A stretch of DNA of 64,000 bases from Parelaphostrongylus tenuis. Its lineage: Eukaryota > Nematoda > Chromadorea > Rhabditida > Metastrongylidae. The DNA is taken from contig JAHQIW010007310.1 of the NCBI GenBank assembly GCA_019055375.1, positions 248,001 to 312,000 on the forward strand. Reading direction: 5' to 3'. The notes under the pieces were generated by a model, which was not told the origin of the DNA, did not search any database, and worked only from the letters and a program-made list of their open reading frames with translations. Positions 23,901 to 33,966 of this stretch are shown here, in pieces. Made by a program: the position numbers and the translations under genes. Each line of letters starts with the position of its first letter. Within the stretch, counting starts at the first letter, position 1.

Positions 23901-24807
23901 GGCTCATTTTGTGGTTTCTAGGGGAAATATCAAGTGCCTATTCCTCAAGTCAAGGCTATCAGTGATGCTGAAGCATTCAAAGTGGTCAAATCAGGCAAAA
24001 CAAAGAGGAAAGGCTGGAAGCGAATGGTTACGAAGGTGATTTTTCAATTCTTGTTAATTCTTATTTACAATAACTCCAACCAGAATATTCAAGGCTCTTG
24101 TATTTAGGTCACTTATGTGGGCGAGTCGTTCACTCGTAAGCCAGCAAAATTCGAGCGGTTCATACGCCCAATGGGATTGAGATTTACGAAGGTGCGTTGC
24201 TTTTCTAGCTGTAATATAATGTTGCAACTATATACCCAGTATTGTTAAGTGGTATGCAAGACGTTGAACCCCAGGCGGGAGTTGAACTCACGTCTCACTC
24301 TTAGCGGGGATACCTTCTAACTAAAAGGCCTTGTGAAATAGTGAGACGCGGGTTTAAGTCCTCCTTGAGGTTCAAAGTTTTGCATATCACTCAACAATAT
24401 CAGGTGGAATTGTATACATTTTTCTCGTAATTCCTTTTCTAGGCTCATGTGACTCATCCAGAACTGCAGACGACCTTTTATCTTCCAATCGTAGGAGTGA
24501 AGAAAAATCCTTCGAGTCAAATGTACACATCATTAGGTGTAATAACAAAGGGTACTATCATAGAAGTTAATGTGTCAGAGTTGGGTATGGTCACACAAGG
24601 TGGAAAGGTTGGTGTGAATTGTTACTTCGCCTTTTCGTATTCTCTTTTTTCTTCTACGAGATGCTCAACAGAGCACCTTTTCTCGGTTGCTTCATGATTT
24701 AGCTTTCATATGAAGGGAAGTATTTTCAGGTCGTTTGGGGAAAGTTTGCTCAGGTGACAAATAATCCGGAAAATGACGGTTGTATCAACTCTGTTTTGTT
24801 GATCTGA
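17991..24807 (+). CDS. nsa-2: Ribosome biogenesis protein NSA2 homologue (complete)
   Basis: NSA2 is a nucleolar assembly factor of pre-60S ribosomal particles, related to the ribosomal protein S8e fold (family knowledge). Exons: 17991-17993 (ATG only), 18095-18162, 19741-19843, 19924-19995, 20410-20502, 23922-24035, 24108-24191, 24443-24607, 24730-24807. All phases join and the product has 259 residues, against about 260 in human. N-terminus [20 protein letters not shown]; basic middle ([12 protein letters not shown], then [15 protein letters not shown]); conserved core [21 protein letters not shown]-terminus [20 protein letters not shown]. The start codon is alone on its exon. Introns 2, 4, 5 and 7 are loaded with elements, and intron 5 is 3.4 kb. 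A possible poly(A) signal AATAAA lies at 24967-24972. Confidence 0.97.
18355..18535 (+). repeat. Dispersed repeat C, copy 1
   Basis: GACATGTTTTGAGCTGATAG, TATATAGGCGCCTATTTCGT, ATAAAGGAATCGACGCCGAG, then AAACTAAGCACCCCAAGTCG. A second copy follows 360 bp later, and a third lies reversed at 47.6 kb. In nsa-2 intron 2. Confidence 0.85.
18715..18890 (+). repeat. Dispersed repeat C, copy 2
   Basis: Same landmarks as copy 1 (TATATAGGCGCCTGTTTCGT, ATAAAGGAATCGACGCCGAG, CCCCAAGTCGGATGATGCTA), about 90% alike by eye. Confidence 0.85.
19070..19552. mobile_element. Element B, long terminal-inverted-repeat MITE
   Basis: Left arm TTCGAGTGTTTTGTTTAGACC, then TCATTATTATTTGAGCCAAC and GGGCAGAACCCGTCGTCTGT. 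The right arm is its reverse complement, ending GGTCTTAATAAAACACTCGA. Arms are ~170 bp and the centre ~120 bp; no ORF. In nsa-2 intron 2. Confidence 0.85.
19563..19680 (+). repeat. Dispersed repeat D, copy 1
   Basis: ATACTCTGGCGCCTTCCGGT, then CAGAGGTCATTCCGGCTAAT and ACTCGGCCGATTGAATGAGC. The same words occur reversed at 59.6-59.7 kb. Confidence 0.7.
20038..20325 (+). repeat. SINE-2, fullest copy with tRNA-like head
   Basis: Head GTGTGGCACAGTGGTCAAGG (box A-like) and GAGGGTTCGATCCCGC (box B consensus), then body AGGTCATTTGAAGGCCAG and tail TTGAATGCATGGCGCATCCC. It fills most of nsa-2 intron 4. Confidence 0.85.
20838..21667. mobile_element. Foldback element A, fullest copy (~830 bp)
   Basis: Outer ends TCGGTTATAAGGGGACAAAC and CTTTTATAATCGACA. 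The arms run about 380 bp each. The centre carries a second inverted pair, ACGTGCCGCTAGGTATAAGG against CCTTACCTAGCGGCACGTG (21185-21296). No transposase. In nsa-2 intron 5. Confidence 0.85.
22698..22800 (+). repeat. SINE-1 single copy
   Basis: AGTAGTACAACGGGTTAGAA, then ATGCGGGTTCGAGTTCCGCC (box B) and TGTTTTGCATATCACC. In nsa-2 intron 5. Confidence 0.75.
23052..23145 (-). repeat. SINE-1 single copy
   Basis: TTGAGTGATATGCGAAACGT at the tail end, AGAAGTTGAACCCGCTTTTC in the box B region. It faces the copy at 22.7 kb tail to tail. Confidence 0.7.
23355..23594 (+). mobile_element. Miniature mariner derivative
   Basis: Inverted ends TTGGTATCGTTTAGTTGCGC and GCGCAATTGAACGACGCCAA, the family of 12.85 kb. 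The only coding trace is [17 protein letters not shown] of the transposase N-terminus. About 240 bp, in nsa-2 intron 5. Confidence 0.8.
24245..24410. repeat. SINE-1 head-to-head pair
   Basis: Left arm reversed: GGCGGGAGTTGAACTCACGT. Right arm forward: GAGACGCGGGTTTAAGTCCT, then AAAGTTTTGCATATCACTCA. Only ~20 bp between the arms. In nsa-2 intron 7. Confidence 0.8.
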
Positions 24808-25192
24808 GCCTTTCTATCCTTTCACTTATCTGTGACATACGCAGGTAATCCCAACCTTCCGTAAAGATTTCTTTCCCTTTCCTGAAAGTATAACGGTGTT
24901 GACAGTGGATTGATCCTGATAGATGTTGTTCATATTTGATGAAGATATTTATGTGCGTTCTGTTTTGGAATAAAGTAAGGATTCCTTATTGGTGTTAGAA
25001 AATATCCAGGAGTCTAATTGCTTCTCGCAGTCGTCACAAACAAATAGGTTTCTATGAGAAAACCTAAGCTTTATGAAACGCTTACTTGAACTCTTACTTT
25101 GCAGTTGTCTGGAACTTACAAATTTACATCCCGTGGGGGTCATGAACACGTCAAACAAGAGTGATGTGGACTCTATATTTACATGACTATTG

Positions 25193-25365
25193 TATTGAGT
25201 GATATGCAAAACTTGAGCCTGGGGTAAAGTACCTCGCATTGCACAAAGAGTGGTAAACACGGGCCCATTTAGCGTGGTTAGCCCATGCTCCAGAAAAGGA
25301 TAAGACGCGGGTTCAACTGCCGTCCAAGGTTCGATGTTTGTATATCACTTAACATTGTTGAATAT
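25193..25365. repeat. SINE-1 head-to-head pair
   Basis: Begins TTGAGTGATATGCAAAACTT and ends GTTTGTATATCACTTAACAT. The right arm holds GACGCGGGTTCAACTGCCG. Downstream of nsa-2. Confidence 0.8.
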
Positions 25366-25369
25366 GTAG

Positions 25370-28300
25370 TTATAACACCACATAATTATAAAAAAAGAGG
25401 GTTAATAAAGAGTTCTTGTTGATGTAAATCTATTCATTGTTTGGCCCATGACCATATGGAAAACGAGGAACCATGGTGGAATGATTGTGATCCTCATCGC
25501 TGAGCGCGTGGAGCCGACCCTACCCTCAGCACTCTTTGACAGTCAACAGCGAATGCCCTACGGATTGCCACGGCCTGGCTATCCTCAAGATTCTAAGGAA
25601 ACTCACTCAGCCACCATCTGCGACGTCCAAGAAGAAAACAGAATAACAGATTGAAATCCAAAAGTAGTGGGATCCGTGCAATGAAAAAAAAAACCTAGAA
25701 GACGAATAAATAGAGTGCCATAAAGTGCCATTTAAAAAACACCGCATCTGAGCCGCTTGAGCTTTATATCGGAAATCTAGCGTTCCCTTCATGTTGATAT
25801 CCCCAAGCATTGGCTCGTAGCTTTTCGTATTATTCTTCAAATTCAAAGTGCAGTTCAGTTAGAGAGAGGTCCATGAAATTGTTTTATCAAAAAAAAAAAA
25901 AACTTGAAATTGTTTTATCAAAAAAAAAAAAACTATCTTTTGATTTAGAGAATATGGCCCACTTTTCTAGTTTGAATGGTCGACAGACTAAGTGCAACGC
26001 TCTGTCGAAGAAACACCACGATATATCGGCTTACCTCGGTGCTTAAATGAGTTCCTGTGTCGCATATCCATGAGTTTTACGGGTCATGGCAAATCCCGGG
26101 TTTTTTCTTCTCGATCGTATTTTGCGCTGGTTATCTGTTTCAAGTTTTTGTGGTTCTCAATAACTAACAGAGCTGCCCAACGTGAACCGCAGAAATTTGC
26201 AGCAATAATTTCGGTGCTGACTTGAGAGTCTTTCACATCCTGTGCAGCTTTTCCCTCTTTGACATCATATTTGAATTTCATCGTAACCGATCTATCTAGG
26301 CGGCGTTTCGGATTCGTATTTCGTTGAATATCAGAAGAGTATTCGTCAGTAGCCTAAGCTTCATGACGTAAGAGGATACATCAAGCAACTTGTGGCAAAT
26401 ATTCTCATCATGAGATGTCAATTTACGCCATGGCGTATTATCTCATTCACGTTTTTCATCGTACAAGCATCGGTGATGTGGTATCACCTTGTCGGATGTT
26501 TATCCAGTGAGGAATCGGTGGGAGATCTCTAATCTCGTAGTGGAATTGAGATAACAATTGATAAGGAGTTCCACGATTGATCCACATGGCCGACAAGAAC
26601 TACAAGCCGAGCGTGAAATTCAATTCTATTATCTCTGCTACAGCGCATTAAAAAGGTTTTTCTCAGAAAAAAGCATAATTTTGAAATTGCCAAGATTTCA
26701 GTTTTCGATTGATTGCCGATAATTTGATTCGAAATCTGCCAGCAGAAAAAGATCCCATGCAAAATCTGCTTCTCGATAACAGAAAAGTACCCATTTTTCT
26801 ATGGTACAATTATGCTAAGCGCACCAATCAAGCGCGGCGATTTCCAACCTCATTTCATTCTCTTATTTCATATCTTGTAAAGCGGGTACCAGCGCAGTGG
26901 TAGCGAATGCTAATGGTTATCAATGACGGCCTAACCTACTAAAATGCTCACCCGACCCAACGCTATGCCTACCTAACCTCTCATCCCTGCGGAGTTTACG
27001 AGTGCGGGGCATTTCTGGAACTAGCTCAATGCTTATAGTACACTTCGGAACAACTCAGCTGGGCCATGTTGAAAATTGACTCGACGAGCATCCTCCTACA
27101 TTGATTAAAAGGACAAAATCCCTAAGCAGTAGTCGAAACACCACGCGAAGCGTTGGAAGACCTTCATGAATGGCAGATGCAAGAAACGGATCGAGTACAG
27201 GAAGTGCTGGGATCTGCACAGTGTGATACATGTAGCATCGGGTCATGTAGTATCGATAAAAGAAAATTTCAATTCTCCGATGCAGTGTTTATACTGATAC
27301 TTCCTGTGCTAACGTCGAAATCTAAACTAAATAATTGGTTCTTTGGATACTGAGGCCTCTTTTGAGGTGAAGTCTAAAAATAGAGGGTCACCAAACCAGG
27401 TGATAGTGCATGAGAAAACGTCCTTGACAGTCGATATTTGTAGCACAAAACCTTCGCTACCCATATATCTTAGCGGGACGCCTTTTCACGTATTGTGGGA
27501 GTCTTGCGTTTCGTCCGCATTTTCTTGTTTTTGAAATGCTCGGGATGGTGGGTGGCTGAAACATTGGTCCCCCTTTATTTCTAAGCTTTCAAAGTCTCCG
27601 CGTTAGCGTTTTCTCACATCATCAGTGCAGTTGTCATAGCTTACAAATTGGTAGAAAGCCTCTAACATTCAGGCTAAATCACCAGCAAAACGGCGGTGGC
27701 TCTTCTCATTGTTTTATTCTTTCATAAGTTTCCCAATAGAAATATCGACTTTTTCAATCTCGTTTAGTATGTTGACAAGTGAGCTCGACACTCTACATCA
27801 TGCGCAAGAGCATTTCACTGCCATCTTTGCATTAGTATTGTTAAAGGGATGTGATGTGGAGAAAGTTGTAAGCTATTTGATCCTGAACAAGCGTTAGCCC
27901 GTTCGTTACAATTATGCCATCATGGGACTTCCACGAGTTTCACGTCAACTTATTCAGACTTAGTTCAGTATGTGCAAGGTTGAAGCTTTCGATTTGTTCC
28001 AAAGAGCAGCAGAGTGTTGGAGTCTCAAATAGTAAGATAGTTCGAGTGTTACTCTACAAATGTGTAATTCGCACTGCTCTACAATCAGTCGTTGTTTAGG
28101 ACCGCGTTTTTCCTTCAGCGCCTCGGTTTTCCATGACCATTACGCTTTATGGTATTCCCTTGCGTATACCGTAATAATGAATATCATGTGTGCGGTTTTC
28201 AGTTGTCCAGTTTTCCCCCGGGGGCCCGTTGGCGCGAACCTTTTGATGCGGCGTGATGTGTTTTGCACTGCGCCGCTTTTCTATTATCCGTCATCAAACC

Positions 28301-28840
28301 TTCAGAGAGTTGTTTATGAATCATTGCTGCGAATTATTGAAAATGTCCTAACACTGGTATACGGTAATGCGAAAGACTACGGTAGAGTGGTGTAAGAAAC
28401 CTAGGCGTGTGATATTAAACAGAGATTGAAATTTCATCTACTGAAGCAGCCTTGTTCGTGAGGAATTCCACTCCAGTGGACTTGATTCGAAGCAACTACG
28501 AAGCTCATAGCGCAAGAAACAACTGCTGTTACGCACTCGACTCTTCATATCATAGCTCTGCAAAAGACGACACTGCTGAAACAATGACCACAGAACGTTG
28601 ATCTTTTCGTAATTAACTCATATAAGCATATCAATACAAAGCCACATTACCGATAAAAACTCTAACGATGAATTAAAAAAGGCCGTTTACGTACTGCACA
28701 AGTGAGAAATATCTACGCAGTACCCCACTCACACTTGCTGCAGCCTTTTGCCATTCAACAGAAACTCCAGTTTCACACTATAATAAAGAAGGATACAGGA
28801 AATCCCATAGATATATAGTCTCCAGAACTTAACAGTATGC
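25370..28840. other. Intergenic region between nsa-2 and ceh-12
   Basis: No recognisable gene. It includes a duplicated GAAATTGTTTTATC plus A-run at 25,875-25,933. Open stretches at 25.45-25.65 kb and 28.06-28.39 kb have no family signature. Confidence 0.5.
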
Positions 28841-28845
28841 CACTA

Positions 28846-28851
28846 TTTATT
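28846..28851 (-). promoter_or_regulatory. Poly(A) signal of ceh-12
   Basis: AATAAA on the minus strand, 58 nt downstream of the ceh-12 TAA. Confidence 0.7.
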
Positions 28852-28908
28852 GGTTATTTTTACAAGTATTAAAAAGTGTTCGAAAGCAAACAAAACACAT
28901 CGCTAAGG

Positions 28909-31900
28909 TTAAAATGACTCTGGTGTATGAGTGCTTATCATTGGAGCTTGGCAGCGTTTGTTCTTCATACGACGATTCTGGAACCAGATTTTGACCTAAA
29001 AGAGTAGTGATGCATTTTGTGGTCATTTTAGCTCCTAAAGTTAATATAGAACAAATATAGTGTAACAAATTTAGTCTCCAGTTCTCGCTGCAACATTTTT
29101 TGACCGTTAGAATGTGGCTCCATGTTCTTGTTCTTTGTTATTTTTACCTTTTGATGAGAGAGTTCGATGTGTTTATAGATTCTTTTTCTGTTGACATCAT
29201 CCTGTCCGCTGAAAGACGATTCCGATCAGTCACACGACTAGTAGCATTTTGTCGAATTAACGTGTAGAACATAATCCACATGACTTCTGAGATGACTCTC
29301 TGTCAGCACTACCACTGACTATTTATTTTCTGAACTGCGATATGGCCAAAACGTTTATGATCTCAACGATAGGCTACAAAACTTCTCTTTCAGTTAAACA
29401 ATTGACAGAGAAGTGAAAAAACTGGATACTAAAGTACTTTTCGAAAACTGTTAGGAATAGAAATCTCGATAAAACGTCACACATTGCTTAACAATGTTTA
29501 CTCCTTCGAGACGGTTTGTACCTCTCCGAATACACGATTATCTGCAGAGCTTTTTCGTTGAGCAGAGTTTGTTCCTCAAATTTTTCAAAATTATTTAGAA
29601 GCTCATATCTCGGTGATTCAACATATTGTTTGCTCTCTAAAAGGCCTTCTCATTTGTAGCAGCAAAAATAAAATTACGTTGCACACTATGCGCGCTTTTT
29701 TTGCGCAGCTAAAGTTTGTAGTTTGATGGCTTTTCGACAAGCTTCTAGTGGTTATTTGATATCATAAGTTTTGGTGACTTTGAAATTAGGCTTGACTTTC
29801 AGAAAGGCCTATATAAAGCTCTGTGGAAGGTAAAATAAATCACGTTTCACCCCCAATTTTTTTCTGCGCACTCAAGAGAAACATATGGATCGAAGCAAAT
29901 GAGCGTAGAGAGGAAATTATGGAATATCTGATTAACACCAAAAAGTGCAAGGGTTTCTTTCCTCTTTTTTTCATAATATTGATTAAGAAACGCAAATCGC
30001 GTGCCGCTTGCGAACCGCAGTGCACGATCGTTCAACTGTTATTCTAGCGGAGTTAATCCTTCAACCTCACCTGGACACTGTAGTCTATAAGCCATTTAGA
30101 ACTCCTTCGAAGGCCCTAATCACTTAGCCACTTTTTTGGGTTGTATGTTCTTCTAATTCATTCCTCTTTGGGAATTGAATGATAGAACGACTCGAAGCAT
30201 TTGCCAAAACTAGCATCGACTGGCCTCGGCATTTTGTAGATTATTTCGTACTTATTGATAAGTGAACACGAGGTTAGTCTTAGCAGGTATTAATGCACTG
30301 TATATCACCAAACGTATTATTAACAACCTCGTGCCTGCTGAGCATGAAACATGGAATAGAATGGATGTCTGAAAAAGTGCAGAGATCCCCACCTTTATTG
30401 GATCCCGTGATAGGTATATACTGATTTTGGTGCACTTTAGATATCGCGCTTCAAATAAGCGCTCACTTTGAGCGTGGCGAAATAGGGTGATGAGTCAATT
30501 TAGAACCAATAGTCGTTTATGATTTTATGATATATCATAGTAAACTTTTGAGTATTAATCAGGCAATTGCAGCAAAGAAGTATGGATTTCATGAAGTATA
30601 GAGAAAGTGCAGCTTCGTATTCCAGCAGTGGCTCGGACGAAAAGGTCCGATCCTCTTATATGACAGTGACTCGCTATACGCTCCGAAGGAGGCTGTAGAA
30701 AAGTTTGTCTAGCTGAGCTACCTCATCGCGGTCACCTCGATGGCTTCTTCAAGAAAAATCTTCAGCAATCAATCCACCGCTAAGATTATCCTTAGAGATT
30801 GTGTCGCAATCCAATCATTTTGGAGCAAGTAAAGTTGCAGCCGTTGTAGAATTGAACAATTTCAATAGATCCTTTCATTTTATACCTCTCCTTCGAGTGC
30901 TTTATTAAGACCACGCTCAAATTTCAATAGATCCTTTCATTATTATTTGAGCCAACATGTCACACGTGTCTCGGGCTGTACAAGAGCCCTTACCAGACCA
31001 CATGACATGTTGGCTCAAATAATAATGTAAAGATCCTTTCGAAGAAGAGTCATCGAAGACGAACGTTTTACTTTCTGTGTCAAGCGAACATATCAAGTGT
31101 TCACCTAACATAGAATGTTTGCGCACTCGATTGCTCATTGGCTGGTATTTGGCTGGCATTCGAAGTAAAGGTATATTATGATAAAAAATACAGAGCAGTC
31201 GAGTACGCAGACACTCTATGTTAGGTGAAAATTTCGCTTGACATAGAGTGTAAGACGTTCGTCTTTGATGACTCTCTGTAAAGGAGCAGAGCTCCCGAGA
31301 GAACTGACTTCAAAAATATCGAAAGACGACGGGTTCTGCCCGACTGACGAATCTGTAAAGACGAAACACTTGTATCGGGCTGTACGAGAGTCCTAACCAA
31401 ACCAAAGACAAGTTGGCTCAAATAATAATGAAAGGATCTATTGAAATTTGAGCGTGGTCTTAACAAAGCACTTGAATAATTTCAGTTGTTCTTTTTTCAT
31501 AAAATCATCGCATCAAAATGCACCAGTTTTGCCTTCAAAACTGGACATTTTCTTGCATATATATTGATTGTATTGATGCTGAGTTTATCAATAGTATCAT
31601 GAAAACGCAGATTGGACAAAGTAGTATCTCGTATGGGCACAACCACATCCATACTTATAACACTGTATATGTAAATGATCACATACATTTGACGTTTTGC
31701 CGTACAGGGCAAAAGCTGATAGATAAGCAGTGTATTGTGAGGTTATTCCATTGTGGTAGTGCTCCACTTAACTAAACTCAACTAGATGTAGCTACGAGGG
31801 CCATTTGTCGAAAAATGATTATCTATGAAACTGCTCTGGCTTCAAAGAGGGAAGATGCCCGAAACGATGGTGATAATTTTTAATCTGGAGGATTTGGTAT

Positions 31901-33212
31901 ATTCGTGTCGCACCTATCGTCTCATGTATTACCAAATAATTTTTGAGCCCACCAGTAAACTCTGCTTCTGCTCCACAATCTAATATCGAAGTCGCTCAAG
32001 AGATACGAAGCACTACAATGGGCAATTGCAGCGGTTGCAATACCATTCGGTCGTTTGAGCATAACTATGGCACAACCTCGCTCAGGATTCACTAAGCCTT
32101 CGATTTTTGCGGAAGAGAAATTAATCCAGATTTATGTGAGATCAATTTGTTCCATCCACTCCACAAAAATGGAATTTAAAGTTCCAAAGATTTTGGAAGG
32201 TCGTAATTTCAAAAAGAAACGACTTGATCACTATTAAGCAGCATCCTTAAAAAAGCGAAAACGTACGACCATCAACCGGACCTATGCGCGTGGTTCGAAC
32301 ACTTTTTGGTGTATTGATGAAGAAAGAAACGTACTTACCTGGGTCTCCGTAAGACAGAGTTCTTGTGCAAGCTGATATCGTCTCGGTCTGCTGAGGTATT
32401 TATTCTCGCTGAATTGGCGTTCCAATTCAATAAGCTGTTCGCTAGTGAATGCAGTGCGTGGTCGTCGTATCTTTCCCCACGTATGCCATGCTCCTACTAG
32501 AAAATAGATTTTTTCAAAAGAATCCTAAAGGTTCAAATGTCGAACTCACATGTCAACGCCAGTTGATCATAAAATGTATGTACAGTGGGCGTAAAGATGG
32601 GATACTGTAGACGATCGGACAGAAAATTCGATGGCGTGGAAAATGACGACGAAACTGAAATAAGCAAAGTAACTTTCTCATAGTGTAATCATACATTAAA
32701 TGTGAGTATGCAGCAGCTAGAAATCTACAACTAATCATCGTTGTTTTATGTTTTTATCAAAAATAAGAAAATTAGTTCAGTATGTAAATACACTCATATC
32801 TTTGAATTACTCTCGAAATCGAATTTTGTATTGAACATGCTAATAGCTGCTCTTGTAGATTGATAATAAAAGAACCACGTGGTCTAACCCGGTATAGAGG
32901 TGCTGGTTGTGGTGAGCACTGGATCTGAAACGGATTTCGGGCATGAATTCATCGTTGGCTCACGATAGCGCTCGTGGAAGGGTTGCCCTAAGGTGAGCTG
33001 ATCATTATATTGACGTGGTAAAATTTTTCCTGAAAGTTTAGCAGTAATGTTTTAGCCGCTTTAAATGCTTTTTTTAGTTTGTATCTTCATGTTGTACTCT
33101 ATGTTCTGTAAATCTGCTTGCATAAGAACTCACCGTCATCTAAGCAGTAGTTCAGGGGAGTCTCAATGGTCCGTGGACTGGTACTCAACAAGGCATCAAT
33201 GGATGCAAACAT
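28909..33212 (-). CDS. ceh-12: MNX/HB9-type homeobox transcription factor (complete)
   Basis: A nuclear DNA-binding protein; MNX/HB9 factors specify motor-neuron identity, and CEH-12 is the C. elegans member (family knowledge). Exons: 33212-33134, 32654-32550, 32496-32339, 28995-28909; all phases join, giving 142 residues. Homeodomain starts [20 protein letters not shown], continues [20 protein letters not shown], and helix 3 is [14 protein letters not shown]. The NKYLSRP segment points to MNX. It stands near the C-terminus; only 14 residues follow ([14 protein letters not shown]). The N-terminus [20 protein letters not shown] starts at the only ATG of exon 1. An intron interrupts the homeodomain before helix 3 (after LTETQ) and is 3.3 kb, filled by element B and other repeats. 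Slightly shorter than my recollection of C. elegans CEH-12 (~180 residues). Confidence 0.95.
29600..30070. repeat. Dispersed repeat E, copy 1
   Basis: CGCGTGCCGCTTGCGAACCG, ATCGTTCAACTGTTATTCTA and GTAGCAGCAAAAATAAAATT recur in changed form at 50.26-50.67 kb. Boundaries are unclear. In ceh-12 intron 3. Confidence 0.45.
30895..31472. mobile_element. Element B, rearranged long copy
   Basis: Ends CTTCGAGTGCTTTATTAAGA and GGTCTTAACAAAGCACTTGA. The left arm carries its own extra hairpin: TTATTTGAGCCAACATGTCA followed ~60 bp later by TGACATGTTGGCTCAAATAA. The inner arms TTCACCTAACATAGAATGT and ACTCTATGTTAGGTGAA also pair. In ceh-12 intron 3. Confidence 0.8.
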
Positions 33213-33647
33213 ATTCTCTTCAAAAAAGCCAAGAAATGTAGTGAAATTTGAACACTTAATTTATACTTGGTTTGGTGCGACTCTATACTATCTTTAAGCA
33301 TCAATTTGGCTTTGGAGGAAATGATACATTTTCTGAGAATAGCAGTGCCTTCATTTTTTTGCAAACGTATGTTACAAGTTCTCCACTTATTCATTTTGTA
33401 TTCCGTATAATCACGAGGATATAAAAATGAGCGCTATCGAACCACAGACAGTGTGTGTATTATTGGACATCTCTAACCCACTGCTTTACACGCTCTCATT
33501 ATATATTACAATAACATGTCTTGAATTTTAGACCACACTACTTAGTAATAAAATCGAATTTTCATGTTGGGAATGCTTTCTATAGGCCGAATGAATGTTA
33601 ATTGAGCGAATGAGTTCCACTTTTTTCGAATCGACTATATGAAGTTG

Positions 33648-33966
33648 TTAATAACGAAATTTTCTCCACGAAGAGTAGAATTCTGAAAGATTTTGCTTTC
33701 CTCAAAAGGGTTTTCTGTTATATTCAACTTTTCCAACAAATTAACAAGCAATAAGAGAATAAAAATGCAACAAACTGCGCTCAGGATCAATGCTGTATCA
33801 ATTGACTTACTGATTACAGAAGTAATGGCTGTGAAATTCTGCCACCATATCTTAAGACTTTCATGCGGTCTGTTATGCCACTTAAGAAGTGCTAGACACG
33901 TGCTTCGGCCTCTCAATCCCACCATCATTAGCACGGTGCCTTTCGGTTCAGTCGAGGATTTACCAC
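33648..33966 (-). CDS. Candidate exons of an unidentified gene
   Basis: Exon 33966-33811: a TATAG acceptor, 51 open codons, then A|GTAAGT. The peptide reads GKSSTEPKGTVLMMVGLRGR, then STCLALLKWHNRPHESLKIW. A possible last exon is 33682-33648 after ATCTTTCAG, phase-compatible, adding KFYSSWRKFRY and TAA. I do not recognise it. It lies 430 bp upstream of ceh-12 on the same strand, so it could be the tail of the next gene. Good donor and coding-like composition argue for it; lack of homology and the missing 5' part argue against. Confidence 0.4.

Noticed and set aside
26878..26925. Box A-like CAGCGCAGTGGTAGCGAAT
   Set aside because: No box B at a suitable distance.
28060..28395. 111-codon plus frame
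   Set aside because: No family signature or splice support; hydrophobic patches come from T-rich sequence.
30520..30860. Possible mariner relic ([20 protein letters not shown])
   Set aside because: Resembles the QDNA region only loosely; the expected PHPPYSPDLAPSD motif is not found in any frame.
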